A stretch of 64,000 nucleotides of DNA from an uncultured Clostridia bacterium. Lineage in GTDB: Bacteria; Bacillota; Clostridia; UBA1381. Position 1 is the stretch's first letter; each line of letters starts with the position of its first letter. The stretch is from assembly GCA_934444735.1 (NCBI GenBank), contig CAKSDE010000009.1, positions 53,672 to 117,671 on the forward strand, written 5' to 3'. Both the position numbers and the translations under genes were made by a program. Of the stretch, positions 26,501 to 36,096 are shown piece by piece. The notes below the pieces were generated by a model. It was not told the origin of the DNA. It worked only from the letters and a program-made list of their open reading frames with translations, and made no database searches.

Positions 26501-27638
26501 CCTCGGGCGGATCGGTTGCAAAGTATGTAAACTCAAATTCCGCGCTCTTTACCGGAATCGATGCCGAATAGCCCAGTTCGGCATAATCGGCATATATATC
26601 TGTAGTTCTTATGCCGTCCGCAACAATTATTTTATATTTTCCGTTATCAAGGACGTGATCCTCACCCGACGGTATGAGCGTTGCAGTATAATTTTTGCTG
26701 TCATATTCGATTTTTTCAAGCCCGACCGTTTTTCCCTCGCTGTCAACAATCGAAAGATTGCCGTCTAAGGTTTTCTCATCAATCGGGTAGTTAAATTTGA
26801 CGCAGAACTTTTTGTCCTTTATAAATTCGCCCTTTTCGTTTGCGCCAATAAGCTCCGCCTCGGCATTTTCCGCAATAACGCTTATCTTCATGTAATCGAC
26901 ATCAATGTACTCGCACGCTGTAACAATATTGCTGATCGACACATTCTCCAGATACTCACTCGTTGTCTGATAGCCTAAGCTGCCTGATTTTATATTTACC
27001 GTTCTTGACGGCTCTTCCAGGAGATAATCTGCCGTATTCGCCTTTTCGTCCCAAACCATCGTAACCTTAAATACCGAATCTTTAATCAACGGATCGGTAC
27101 AAGCAGTATTCCATGAATTCATTGTCTGTCCCTGTGTTACACCGCCGGCATAACCGAATTCTATCGGCTTATCCGGTCCGCAGCCGTATAACTGCCATAA
27201 AATCAAATGATTCCATGTGATTCTGTTATCTGCTTGTGTTCCGTTATACGTAACCTTTTTATCGGTTATATTATAATGCATTGCGGCACGTCCTGCGGTT
27301 TCTGAACCCTGTGCACGCAGACGCGTCTCAATTACAATTTTCTCTCCGTCTTTAAACTCTATCTTTTTATCTCCCAGATCATATATCATCTTAGGGAACA
27401 TATTGCCTGTCCAAGCAAGATTTTCCGTTGTAAGACGAACCCATTTGTTTCCGTCCTCCTCTATCTGGGACACCGTACCGTTTGAATCAACCGCGCGCCA
27501 GTCGGAGGCGTCACCGTCGCTGTATGCAATAACTGCCGGATCCCGAATCTCTTCTGCCGAAACACCGAGCGGGTATACCGCAAAAGCTGCCAGTTGTGAC
27601 AGCGCGATGAGTGCGCCGATAAGTTTATTATGCTTCAT
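23553..27638 (-). CDS. Cell-surface protein: shared module, Ig-like repeats, carbohydrate-binding-like domain and three SLH repeats
   Basis: The 1361-residue protein has a signal peptide (1-28), then one copy of the shared module (about 35-255; KMIYDLGDKKIEFKDGEKIV, RAAMHYNIT, YLENVSISNIVTACEYIDVDYM). At least five ~90-residue Ig-like repeats have the pattern YRWY.S...DG.F (about 375-575 and 840-1130). A CBM4/9-like jelly roll lies between them (about 580-735; NLVKNSGFESGNTNGYATS). A Gly/Ser linker near 1146 leads to three SLH repeats (about 1188-1361; YTDIKDHWGNEAIKWAVDN, FNPKGKVTRAQTATLLMR). SLH repeats attach proteins non-covalently to pyruvylated secondary wall polymers, so this is the cell-surface anchor of the locus. 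No catalytic domain is recognised. Confidence 0.85.
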   Translation of the reverse strand: MKHNKLIGALIALSQLAAFAVYPLGVSAEEIRDPAVIAYSDGDASDWRAVDSNGTVSQIEEDGNKWVRLTTENLAWTGNMFPKMIYDLGDKKIEFKDGEKIVIETRLRAQGSETAGRAAMHYNITDKKVTYNGTQADNRITWNHLILWQLYGCGPDKPIEFGYAGGVTQGQTMNSWNTACTDPLIKDSVFKVTMVWDEKANTADYLLEEPSRTVNIKSGSLGYQTTSEYLENVSISNIVTACEYIDVDYMKISVIAENAEAELIGANEKGEFIKDKKFCVKFNYPIDEKTLDGNLSIVDSEGKTVGLEKIEYDSKNYTATLIPSGEDHVLDNGKYKIIVADGIRTTDIYADYAELGYSASIPVKSAEFEFTYFATDPPEVKGIPVITGKSETGEKLSVQYTYYHADGIAEDEDGTSIEWFVSDKKDGEYKTTGITGRELELLPEYEGKFIKVRVTPKDASGMVGNTAESESFAAPSAPIAENVVISGTLVCGGTVKLGYDYYDANGDAEGESEYRWYISDSADGSFEPLENNTKMLVITEDMSGKYLKASVLPVSGNAPFEGALAETKVYGPILSDLRDATNLVKNSGFESGNTNGYATSGKNLKIEAVKDPEKAHSGEYYMYATNRNDSGDGWGYDMPIEDHTAYLVSVYAKIDTAATVGYTVYSWRGSRESDFDVMDYPNNITVTGSEWSEVSGILVGMTPHDGRPSITAWGDTNNIMIDDMYVGKLAISDIDAEVPAEISIPSSGETRINITAKAIYNQLDTDVGILNKATGKYPYVKYELPEGVNGMRVEEEYDKDGNVKAVYLVVNDMANAGDVELFATVDPEKTEKNAGRRYWGVEPFTKTYTINLKGNGITTPRVTNVNLSGTVNAGDVLNVKYDFYQLYKAEDKSEIAWFYSADGENSWEEIAGVSGTVYTVPEDKAGGFFKVRITAKTADETGNTEESNLVGPPAAPYAKNAAISGEPFVGETLTGMYDWYDFNGDEQGEDLYRWFRADSENGEFKAIENAAGKTYTLTNEDIGKYIKFEVTPVAKTEPTTGEAVRSGAFEGPAKPVAKNLSISKNNNVLTGSYEYYQQGGAREGASQYRWLVNGAVVSTGVTYVMDSKKSVTVTFEVTPVSVKEPTTGDAVSITRTFRGEGGSGSSSGGSGGGGGYAGSSIGKNGTATPNVVPGLDDKKTEPSAADAYTDIKDHWGNEAIKWAVDNEIMTGKTEKTFEPNTFATRREMIEYFGKVLGFTGTEYTGIFEDVESGEFANLLQTFVDKGIISRDVRFRPDDNLSRQELCKLLAISLGMDTNNGTATAFADNDEIGTWAIPYVNAVSAEKLVLGVGENRFNPKGKVTRAQTATLLMRVSELIKAK

Positions 27639-27691
27639 TTTTACCGTCCTTTCCGTGCCTTACCCCGACACATTTAAAAAGCCTTCAATGT

Positions 27692-30600
27692 TTACTTTTT
27701 TGTTCTTGTTATTTTTAAATAGTCCACGTCGATTTCCGCCGTGCCTCTATTTCCGTTCATTGTAGAAAATGCTATGTTGTTCAGATAATCGTCAAGAGTA
27801 TGATTTACCAAAATCCCTTGCGTTTCCAAAATCAGCGTATTTTGTTCGTTATAGAATTTATAATAAAGCTTCTTTTGTATCTTATCGATCTCGACAACGC
27901 ATCTGAGCCATTTTGTACGCTTGCCGACAGAGATGTAGTCGTTATTTCCGGTCCATTTCATTCCTGCAACCTGCAGATAAGTTTTCCCTCTCACTTCTCT
28001 GCCCTTCATATACGCAAACTCTCCCGACGAAATTGCTGTCAAAGCCAAATCGTAATGCCCGTTCTGGTAGGCTTTTTTCGCATCCGCACCCGATTCATCG
28101 CACGATAAAACCTCAAATCCCGACAATGGGTTTCTCGGCATATTATATCTCATTACAAGATACGGTCCTGTATTTGAGCTCTCGTCCTCGTCTGTCGTTT
28201 GGAGTCTGTACCTTGCCTCGATTGTTATTTTCTCATGTTCTGCAAATCTTATGTTCTTATCGGTGATATTGTAGAGCATTGCCGCATTTGTGTTGCCTCC
28301 CCCTGAATCTTTCTTTGTCGAAAGCCGTACATACGTTGTACCGTCACTGTCAACACCAGACGTAATGCTTCCCATATCGTCATTATAGTTGCTCCAACCC
28401 GAAATATCCGTACAATTGTCCTCTACAATCATTCCGTATTCAGGCTTCGGCTTTTCAATACCTGTCGCACCGGCATTTTCAGCCGATACACGTATCTTTT
28501 TCAGTTCTTCATCGGTTATCTTTGAATAATCCACAGTTGCAAAACCGCTTTTTAATACCGATGCATCCAAAACTTTGTTATCCTGTATAAGACGATTTTC
28601 TTGGTTAAGCCTTTGGTCGATCTTGTCGGCATCACAATTTATAAGAATATTATTGATGAATTTGTTATTCTGCGATTCACCCGCATAAGTCTTCAAATGC
28701 TCGTAAATCTCGGGATATTTTTCATGCCATTCGGCATTGATATACGTTGCTATATTTTCCGCCTCATTTTCCCGCCATTCGGCTCCCGAAATTGCCGCAA
28801 CAAAATTCATCTTTGCAGATACCGTAGACGTCACTCCGCTTATTGTTTCGGTGGTTTCCTTTGCCCATACGGAATCCTTCCAGCAATCATTAAAATACTC
28901 TGCCGAGAAAAGTCCGTTCACCTGATCTATACAATCTCTTTTTAAAGTATCAAGTCTTGAAAGATCCGCACCTGTCTTGCCTGCATTTAATGCGCCGCCC
29001 AAAAGCGTGTCACGGTTACGGCAATTTATAAACACGTTGTTTTCCAGTCTGTTATCCTGACACCCGTTAAATTTAATTGCCCAGCCGTCAATATTCTCAA
29101 ATATGTTTCCTATGATATTTGCACCGGCAAAGTTATCGTCCGCATATACCGCATTTACACCGAATGTCTTTGCCCATGACGGATCGGGGTGAAGATCGTG
29201 AATGTAGTTTCCGACAATCATATTGCCGCGATATACCCACGAGCGTCCGAAATATACCGCCGATGCGTCTGTTGCATGATGACACACATTATATATTTCA
29301 TTTCCCGCAAACAGATTATCCTGTCCGTTTATTCCGACCGCCATATGGTAAGAATCACTCAATGTATTGTTTATCGCCGAATTTCCCACGCCAGAGAGCG
29401 TAATTCCGTTTGTATAAACCAGGTTTCTTCTTGAAAAATTCTCTATTACACAGTCCTTAACCACCGAATTTGAATGTTTAAATCCGGTCTGAGGGCCTGA
29501 GCCCCACATTGAGTAAATCGTCACTCCACCGTCTGTATTTAAAATCCGGCAGTTTTCAACAAGGTTATTTTCACCTATTACGGTCATTGCATTTTCCGAT
29601 AAATTGCGCACATTACAATTTCTTACAGTAACATTGTTTGAAACTATAAAAATCCCCGTACTTCTGCCCATATTAAAGTCCAAGCCGTCAAGCGTTACAA
29701 ATCTTGCATTGTTAATATTTACAAAGCTGTAACTGCCGTCGCTTATATAAAGACTTTTATCCGCCGTCATACCGTCCGATTTGTAAAAATAGAGTTTCAA
29801 GTTGGCGCGGTCAAGATAATATTCTCCCGGAGTATCAAGCTCCTCTATCAAATTAAACACATAATACTTTGCATAATCGTTCACATCGGTACGAAGTCCG
29901 AAATAGCTCGGTATATCCGATGTAATTGTACCGTTTTCGGCATCAATGCTCTTTATTCCGACAGATTGGGTTGCCCATGAATGATACCAGAATCCGAACA
30001 TTTTAGCATCGTCCGCTTTCTGCCAACGCTTCATATATTCCGGGTTTTCGTCCTCGTATTTAAAGGTAAAGCAATCGTTTATATCACGGTTCTCCTCAGG
30101 CACATATTCCGCATACCCTTTCATATTTTCTTCCCAGTACCGCGGCACTGCGCCGCCGTTTATAACGTCCGTCTTCTTCTTTATCGAAAGCCATTTATCG
30201 CCGTTCGGGTATCTTGCAACCGTCATGGGTGCATTGTCATAAAAGACTTCATTTGTCGGAGTCAGCGGGACTTCGTCCATATTGGTTTTGCCCGCTTTTT
30301 TCATTTTATTAATCCATGAATTTACGTAATCCGTATATCTGCCGACATAATCCTGCGCCGCCAAAGCCGTAATCCCGAAATCGGCAAGGTTAAACGCATA
30401 AAGATGCTCTCTTGCATCGTTCGTTGCAAGCTTTGACAATATCTCCTGATCTGTCACCTTATCAGCATTTGATATCTTAAGCTCGCACCCTTGTGTAAAT
30501 ACGGGCTTTTCGCCGTCATATGCTTTATATATTATCGGTTTTTTCTTACTTCCCGAATCTGCTGAGGTAAGTGAGAATACAGCGTTTCTTTTATATTCTC

Positions 30601-33319
30601 CGCCGCGGATATATACCGTCACGCCACCGTCTGCAATCTCCGAATTTCTTATTTTGTCCCTTGCCGCCTCAAGAGTCAGAAGCGGCATATCGAAGCTTGC
30701 GTCGTTATTATCGTCCCCCCACGGAGCGACATAGATTTCCTTTACGGCAGTGTTTTTCAGCTCATTTTTCGTAATATTTAAAGGATTCATCTCCTGCCAT
30801 ACGAAAACTTTAACGCTCTTTTCGCCCAAATTTCGGATTTCTCCCAAATTGACCTCTGCACTTCCCTTTGCCGAAAGTGTTACCGCCGTTGTTCCGAAAA
30901 TCTCATCAAGTCTGTCATCTTCATATATCGCACCCGTCACCGTAACGCGGCGCTCCGAGTCGGTTTTGTTAAAAAGCTTAACACTGCATTCGGCATAGTC
31001 CTTGTTAACACCCGGCAAGATATTTCCCGCCGCGTCTTTATATATAATCTCGCTTTCTACGGCATCATATATCTCAATCTGCTTTGCAGCCGAAATACCT
31101 AAGGATTTAATATCTATATTAAGCGTTATTTTCCCGAGCGGTTCATCTTCGGGAATACTCAATATACCGTCGGCAAATTTTGCACCCTTTGAATTTGTCA
31201 GATAGGAGTCATACGCTATATTATCAAGCGCCACCCTATGTTCACCGTCTGAGAGTACCAAAGAATACTTCGCATTTTCGCCGCGATATACCTTATCCGC
31301 TCCCGAGATTTCAAGACCGTCCGCATTTATCGGCGCAAAGTATACGTCATCTATATAATACGGCGCGTTGCACTGTGACGAAAGCTTTATCTCTCCCGTT
31401 TTGTCCGCACGGTATATAAAAGATGCTGTGTTCCATTCATCTGTTTTTGTGCTTTGCAAAACCGCCGTACCGTCAAGCGTCATAGCAAAGTTATCACCGT
31501 TTTCGGATTTCCATGCCGCTGATACGATATATTTTTCTCCCTTTTCGACTTCGAGCGGAATGTAATACGAATTACCCGAAACATACGCGGAAAAACGTCC
31601 GTTTTTCGCTTCGCCCGACGTTACATAAAACTCGCCGTTACCTGTCATTATACGCTCAGATCCGCTCATATTTTCAAAGCCCGGGTCTTTTATAAGATTT
31701 TTAGCATCTTCCTCCGTATACTCGTAAATTTTTATATAATCAAAATCTGCGTTTGGTACAGCGCTGATAAAATTGGTAAATGCAATACTCTTTAAACTGT
31801 CTCCGATCGGAAAATAAAGCTTTTTCCCGATTGACTCATACTTTGTCCCGGTTGCACAATCGGTAATTTCATAATCTGCGGTATTTTTTATCGGATCTAT
31901 CAGCGTTTTTACAATATACCACGTATCTTTATTCTGCGGTATACCGGTACTTATCATGCTCGTCTGGCGTGCCGATGACGTATACCCGTCGGCCACACGG
32001 AATTGTCCGTTTGCGGCTTCCCAAAGATTGCAATCGTTAAAACTTGCATTGTAGTATTTGTGATTTATCGGTGCACTCGGATCCGGATTTGCGACATTTC
32101 CGAGCTCAGCGGAATTTTTCGGCAGATTGTATTTCAGCTGAAGCCGCGCATTGGAACTCCAGTTCTGACTCTGTAAATCCGTCCTCATCTTCACCTCAAC
32201 CGCTATCTTTCTGCCTTCTTTTGTGCTTATACCCGCACCGCCTTTGACCGGCATATATATGTACGGCGTTTTGCTGTTTCCGTTTCCGGCAGTGCTTGTT
32301 GACATTCGCATATATGTCGTGCCGTCATTATCACTGCCGTAGGAAACCGAGGTTTTATCCGAAAATCCTGTCGCAACCGAAAAGTCCTCACTCTTTTGCA
32401 AAAACTCATCATTCATGCAGACCCTGACATTGCCCGTCGCATTTCCTTTTTCATCAACATCGTCACTTTCCGAAACTCTTACATAATCAATATTATTTTC
32501 CCCCAGAGCAGATTCGGTATCAAATGTCGGGTCGGTCTTCGGATAGAAATTCGCAAAAGCTATACTTTTCAAACTGTCGCCGTTCGTAAAATGCAGAGCC
32601 TGATTTTTTACACTCTTTTTCTCGCCCGTAGTAAGGTTTTCGGTGTAAAAATCCGCGCTGTTATTTTTAACGTCCAGAACGGTTCTCACAACACACCAAT
32701 CGCCGACATTGCAGCTGATAAGATTGCTCCCCACTCTCGTCTGAGTCCATACAGACGTATCGCCTCCGTACTTTCCGTTAAAGTTTTGGATTTTGCCGTC
32801 CGACACCTGCCAGAGCGCCAGATGATTTGAACCGCTTGAATATGATACTTCACTATTCTTTTCCGCATCGAAATATTTTACGTTTTTCAGTTCACTGCAG
32901 TCTTTCTCCATATTAAACTTCATCTGAAAACGCACTCCGCGCCCGTCTGTACCGAGGTTGGTTGTATCTGTTGCAGTTTGGAACTTCACGTCAATAACGA
33001 TTTTTCTTCCGTCGCAAAACTCTATTGCATCATCCATCATACGAACAATATACGGCATTTTATTGTTATCCGTATCAATCAAACTTTCACCCATACTGAG
33101 TACATCTTCCCCGGTATCAACTCGTTTGAGAGAAACTCCGGGCGAATATTCTTCCAAAAGATTTTCAGCGGCAATCCATTTGTTATCCGAAACTTGTGAA
33201 AAATCGTTGTAATCATGCAGCGTCAAATCGGTCTTTCCCGATTTTTTTGCAAATACAGGCGAAGATGCAATCATCATTATTGCCATACATACGGCAATTA
33301 CTCTTTTTGCTTTACTCAT
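27692..33319 (-). CDS. Giant secreted right-handed beta-helix enzyme with three copies of the shared module
   Basis: At 1875 residues this is the largest gene in the window. A signal peptide (1-24) is followed by two shared modules (about 30-260 and 300-545), a CBM-like jelly roll (545-690; NLIKDPGFENMSGSERI), beta-rich linkers, a right-handed parallel beta-helix (about 865-1600) and a third module (about 1633-1875). The helix domain opens with VAPWGDDNNDASFDMPLLTL and GGVTVYIRGGEYKRNAVFSL, and its later rungs hold DASAVYFGRSW, GNYIHDLHP and NNVFINC-like motifs. This order is typical of GH141-like beta-helix glycosidases and related polysaccharide lyases. The enzyme class is inferred, the substrate unknown. 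It is homologous in its helix domain to the adjacent gene at 33342. Confidence 0.85.
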   Translation of the reverse strand: MSKAKRVIAVCMAIMMIASSPVFAKKSGKTDLTLHDYNDFSQVSDNKWIAAENLLEEYSPGVSLKRVDTGEDVLSMGESLIDTDNNKMPYIVRMMDDAIEFCDGRKIVIDVKFQTATDTTNLGTDGRGVRFQMKFNMEKDCSELKNVKYFDAEKNSEVSYSSGSNHLALWQVSDGKIQNFNGKYGGDTSVWTQTRVGSNLISCNVGDWCVVRTVLDVKNNSADFYTENLTTGEKKSVKNQALHFTNGDSLKSIAFANFYPKTDPTFDTESALGENNIDYVRVSESDDVDEKGNATGNVRVCMNDEFLQKSEDFSVATGFSDKTSVSYGSDNDGTTYMRMSTSTAGNGNSKTPYIYMPVKGGAGISTKEGRKIAVEVKMRTDLQSQNWSSNARLQLKYNLPKNSAELGNVANPDPSAPINHKYYNASFNDCNLWEAANGQFRVADGYTSSARQTSMISTGIPQNKDTWYIVKTLIDPIKNTADYEITDCATGTKYESIGKKLYFPIGDSLKSIAFTNFISAVPNADFDYIKIYEYTEEDAKNLIKDPGFENMSGSERIMTGNGEFYVTSGEAKNGRFSAYVSGNSYYIPLEVEKGEKYIVSAAWKSENGDNFAMTLDGTAVLQSTKTDEWNTASFIYRADKTGEIKLSSQCNAPYYIDDVYFAPINADGLEISGADKVYRGENAKYSLVLSDGEHRVALDNIAYDSYLTNSKGAKFADGILSIPEDEPLGKITLNIDIKSLGISAAKQIEIYDAVESEIIYKDAAGNILPGVNKDYAECSVKLFNKTDSERRVTVTGAIYEDDRLDEIFGTTAVTLSAKGSAEVNLGEIRNLGEKSVKVFVWQEMNPLNITKNELKNTAVKEIYVAPWGDDNNDASFDMPLLTLEAARDKIRNSEIADGGVTVYIRGGEYKRNAVFSLTSADSGSKKKPIIYKAYDGEKPVFTQGCELKISNADKVTDQEILSKLATNDAREHLYAFNLADFGITALAAQDYVGRYTDYVNSWINKMKKAGKTNMDEVPLTPTNEVFYDNAPMTVARYPNGDKWLSIKKKTDVINGGAVPRYWEENMKGYAEYVPEENRDINDCFTFKYEDENPEYMKRWQKADDAKMFGFWYHSWATQSVGIKSIDAENGTITSDIPSYFGLRTDVNDYAKYYVFNLIEELDTPGEYYLDRANLKLYFYKSDGMTADKSLYISDGSYSFVNINNARFVTLDGLDFNMGRSTGIFIVSNNVTVRNCNVRNLSENAMTVIGENNLVENCRILNTDGGVTIYSMWGSGPQTGFKHSNSVVKDCVIENFSRRNLVYTNGITLSGVGNSAINNTLSDSYHMAVGINGQDNLFAGNEIYNVCHHATDASAVYFGRSWVYRGNMIVGNYIHDLHPDPSWAKTFGVNAVYADDNFAGANIIGNIFENIDGWAIKFNGCQDNRLENNVFINCRNRDTLLGGALNAGKTGADLSRLDTLKRDCIDQVNGLFSAEYFNDCWKDSVWAKETTETISGVTSTVSAKMNFVAAISGAEWRENEAENIATYINAEWHEKYPEIYEHLKTYAGESQNNKFINNILINCDADKIDQRLNQENRLIQDNKVLDASVLKSGFATVDYSKITDEELKKIRVSAENAGATGIEKPKPEYGMIVEDNCTDISGWSNYNDDMGSITSGVDSDGTTYVRLSTKKDSGGGNTNAAMLYNITDKNIRFAEHEKITIEARYRLQTTDEDESSNTGPYLVMRYNMPRNPLSGFEVLSCDESGADAKKAYQNGHYDLALTAISSGEFAYMKGREVRGKTYLQVAGMKWTGNNDYISVGKRTKWLRCVVEIDKIQKKLYYKFYNEQNTLILETQGILVNHTLDDYLNNIAFSTMNGNRGTAEIDVDYLKITRTKK

Positions 33320-33341
33320 ATCGTTTCTCCATTCATCGGTT

Positions 33342-36029
33342 TTAATATATGCTCAGCTTATTGCGCAAATAATCAATCATGCTGCCGTCTGCCTCGCTGT
33401 TAAATAAATTTTCCGTATCGCTTACTGCAATGAATCCCGAATCGTCCCAGAAAACCTCTTTATCAAGAAGTTCCGACACCGCACGAAGCGGCACATATGT
33501 TCTTCCGCCAATCACTCGGAGCGAATTTTCCAAAGCCTTTTCCTCGCCGTTTTTGCTAACCTTTGCGAGATCGTCCAAAGAGAAGTTAAGCGTTATCTCA
33601 TCATTGCTGATCTGTGCCTGCCGTGTCGCATCATCAAAGCTCACGTCTGCATCAAACGCCTCTCCCACAAATCTTAAAGGCACATATGTCGAGTTGTTTA
33701 TTATAACAGGCATCTGTTCTTGTTCACTGTCATTTATCATTTTCTTTTCGCCGTCAACAAATACATAAGGAGATGCGATGGTCATTACAACCGCTTTTGA
33801 AATTCTCTCCTGTGCACGCTTTTCATATCTTCCGATTCGGGTAAAGGGAATCGGCTTAAAGTCGGGCAGATCTTTAAAAATCTGTGCGTCCTCTTTTAAC
33901 AGATACACCTTATTCTCCGCATCGACAAACCCCGGATCCCTCACCGATTCAACATTATCCTTTATCACATTATCCGGGCTTTGGCGCATTGTTTCTATAA
34001 TATCATACCCCGCCGAATTCCATGAATAGTTATTTGCAACCACATTGCCGGTCGTAACAATATCATTTTTCAAATTATCCTCTGTCAGTGCATAAAGTGC
34101 AGGAAACGCCTTTTTCCATGCATCATTTGTTTTATATGTAGCAGCCTTCCATCCGTCTATCAGCGTCGGCCGCAAACCCGCCGCTGAAATATTTGCCGAA
34201 AATGCCGTAACAACGCTGTTACTTGTACAATTGATAAAGATGTTATTTGTCCATATATTGTTATAGCCCGAGAACATCCCGGCCAGCTGCATATTCTCTA
34301 TAACGTTTCCGGCAACTGTAACTCCCGATAAAAAGTCGTCCAAATATACCGCAATCGTTCCGATACGATATGTAACGTTCGGAGTACAGTCATGTATATA
34401 GTTATTTTTCACAACACTGCCCCAGTGTGTTGCAAGGCTTCGTCCCGTGTATATAACTCCCGAGTCATCCGCTTCCTGACACACGTTATACATATTATTG
34501 AATGAAATTTCATGATATGGACCGGAAAAACCTATCGCCATATGCTGCGCATTGTGAATCTCGTTATTTCTTATATAGTTTCCGCAGCCGTTCGATAAAT
34601 TTGCCGCCGTCGTATATGTCTTCGTAAGTCTTGCAAAATTCTCGATTTCGCAATTTTCCACTCCGCAGTTGCCCGGGATAAGATTTGCTCTGTCGCCGCA
34701 GTCCTTTATATCCACACCGCCGTCAACATCATAAATATACGAGTCCTTAACGGTACAGTTTGTACTGTTGTAAATCTTTACCGCCATAGACGCCGTATAG
34801 GAAATATCTGCGTCCAAAATATGTACATTATCGCAGTTTTCCACATTAAATGCCGATCTTCTCGAACGTCCTACATCTATTCCCTTAAAGTTTATATATT
34901 TCGCATTGTGAATATCTACAACATTACCGTCCAAAAGTGTTAGCACCACACTCTTTATACTGCTCATATCTTTTGTCGGATAATAGTAGAGGTAGCCCGT
35001 TTTCTGATCCATAAAATATTCGCCCGGCTCGTCTATTTCCTCCAAAAGATTATATATATACCAAGCCTGGTTGGTTCTTATCGAGAATGCCGACGGAACA
35101 GCCGACGTTATCTCGCACGATTCGGGATTTACCTTTGCCAAAGGTACCGACTGTGTTGCCCAATCGTAGTACCAGCGTCCCCACATAATCGCCTGATCTG
35201 CCGTCTGCCAGTATTTCAGTCTTTCCGAGATCGACTTTGCCGTAAACCTAAACGGTGTAGGTATACGGTCGGCAGGCGCAACCCAGTCCGAGCTTCCGAC
35301 AATATCATCGTTCCAGTTTCTCATAAAAGGTCCCGGCTCGGTTATACCCTCAACGCTCAAATATCCGCTGTTCGGGTACTTTGCCACCTCCATAAGCTCA
35401 TCATCAACGAAAAGCTCGGGGGATTTTGCGGCTTTTCTGTCATATCCCAAAGCCTCAACAAGATCCGCCATGATAACGCAGTCGCCCTCGCCCTGAGTGC
35501 CGGCAACCTGCCAATAGCTGTATGTTCCCAAAAGATACGGTTTCGGAATTTCTTTTACTCCCTCTTTGAACAGATTTACACGGTAGAGCTTGCCTTGCAT
35601 ATTGCGGTCCACCAACCTGTTTAATATGCTCTCGTCCTTTACCTCCTCAAAAGCTGACGGAGCAATATCAACACCGCCGATAAAGCTTACTTCCTCATCA
35701 AGGTATGCGCGGTATGTTATCGGACTTTCCTCGGTTCCCGAATCCTCTTCATTCAAGCTCAATGCCTCTGAAAAAGCATATGTACCCTCGCGGAAATTCA
35801 CAACAGTGCCTTTTTCTCCCAAGCCGCCGCTCTTTTTGAGCTCTCTTACCTTGTTTCTTGCGGCAATTGCCGTTTTAAGCGGCTTATCCGCCGTCCCGGG
35901 GTTATCGTCCGAACCCGCAGGTGATACGAATATCTCAACGTAGCCGTTTTCCGCCGCGGATACATTCACCGCGGATACAGATGTAAGCGTTGTCAACGCC
36001 AGCATTAATGCCGTAATCTTTCTTTTCAT
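33342..36029 (-). CDS. Secreted right-handed beta-helix enzyme with C-terminal stalk (copper amine oxidase N-terminal-like) domain
   Basis: The 895 residues start with a signal peptide (1-25). The beta-helix begins at IFVSPAGSDDNPGTADKPLK (about 33-52), continues with GTVVNFREGTYAFSEALSLN and ESPITYRAYLDEE, and in later rungs has DDSGVIYTGRSL, KNNYIHDCTP and TNNIFINCTS, closely parallel to the 27692 protein. The arrangement resembles GH141-type glycosidases. The C-terminal ~135 residues form a stalk domain (PVIINNSTYVPLRFVGEAFD, GGRTYVPLRAVSELLDKEVF), a common non-catalytic wall- or glycan-associated domain of Clostridia. It lies between the lipoprotein gene (67 bases upstream) and the giant enzyme (22 bases downstream), so it is part of the same transcript. 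Confidence 0.87.
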   Translation of the reverse strand: MKRKITALMLALTTLTSVSAVNVSAAENGYVEIFVSPAGSDDNPGTADKPLKTAIAARNKVRELKKSGGLGEKGTVVNFREGTYAFSEALSLNEEDSGTEESPITYRAYLDEEVSFIGGVDIAPSAFEEVKDESILNRLVDRNMQGKLYRVNLFKEGVKEIPKPYLLGTYSYWQVAGTQGEGDCVIMADLVEALGYDRKAAKSPELFVDDELMEVAKYPNSGYLSVEGITEPGPFMRNWNDDIVGSSDWVAPADRIPTPFRFTAKSISERLKYWQTADQAIMWGRWYYDWATQSVPLAKVNPESCEITSAVPSAFSIRTNQAWYIYNLLEEIDEPGEYFMDQKTGYLYYYPTKDMSSIKSVVLTLLDGNVVDIHNAKYINFKGIDVGRSRRSAFNVENCDNVHILDADISYTASMAVKIYNSTNCTVKDSYIYDVDGGVDIKDCGDRANLIPGNCGVENCEIENFARLTKTYTTAANLSNGCGNYIRNNEIHNAQHMAIGFSGPYHEISFNNMYNVCQEADDSGVIYTGRSLATHWGSVVKNNYIHDCTPNVTYRIGTIAVYLDDFLSGVTVAGNVIENMQLAGMFSGYNNIWTNNIFINCTSNSVVTAFSANISAAGLRPTLIDGWKAATYKTNDAWKKAFPALYALTEDNLKNDIVTTGNVVANNYSWNSAGYDIIETMRQSPDNVIKDNVESVRDPGFVDAENKVYLLKEDAQIFKDLPDFKPIPFTRIGRYEKRAQERISKAVVMTIASPYVFVDGEKKMINDSEQEQMPVIINNSTYVPLRFVGEAFDADVSFDDATRQAQISNDEITLNFSLDDLAKVSKNGEEKALENSLRVIGGRTYVPLRAVSELLDKEVFWDDSGFIAVSDTENLFNSEADGSMIDYLRNKLSIY

Positions 36030-36096
36030 TTTTGTCCTCCTTAAAACCTTAATTTATGTAATCGCGAATTATTATCTCCGCTCCTTACCTAAAACC

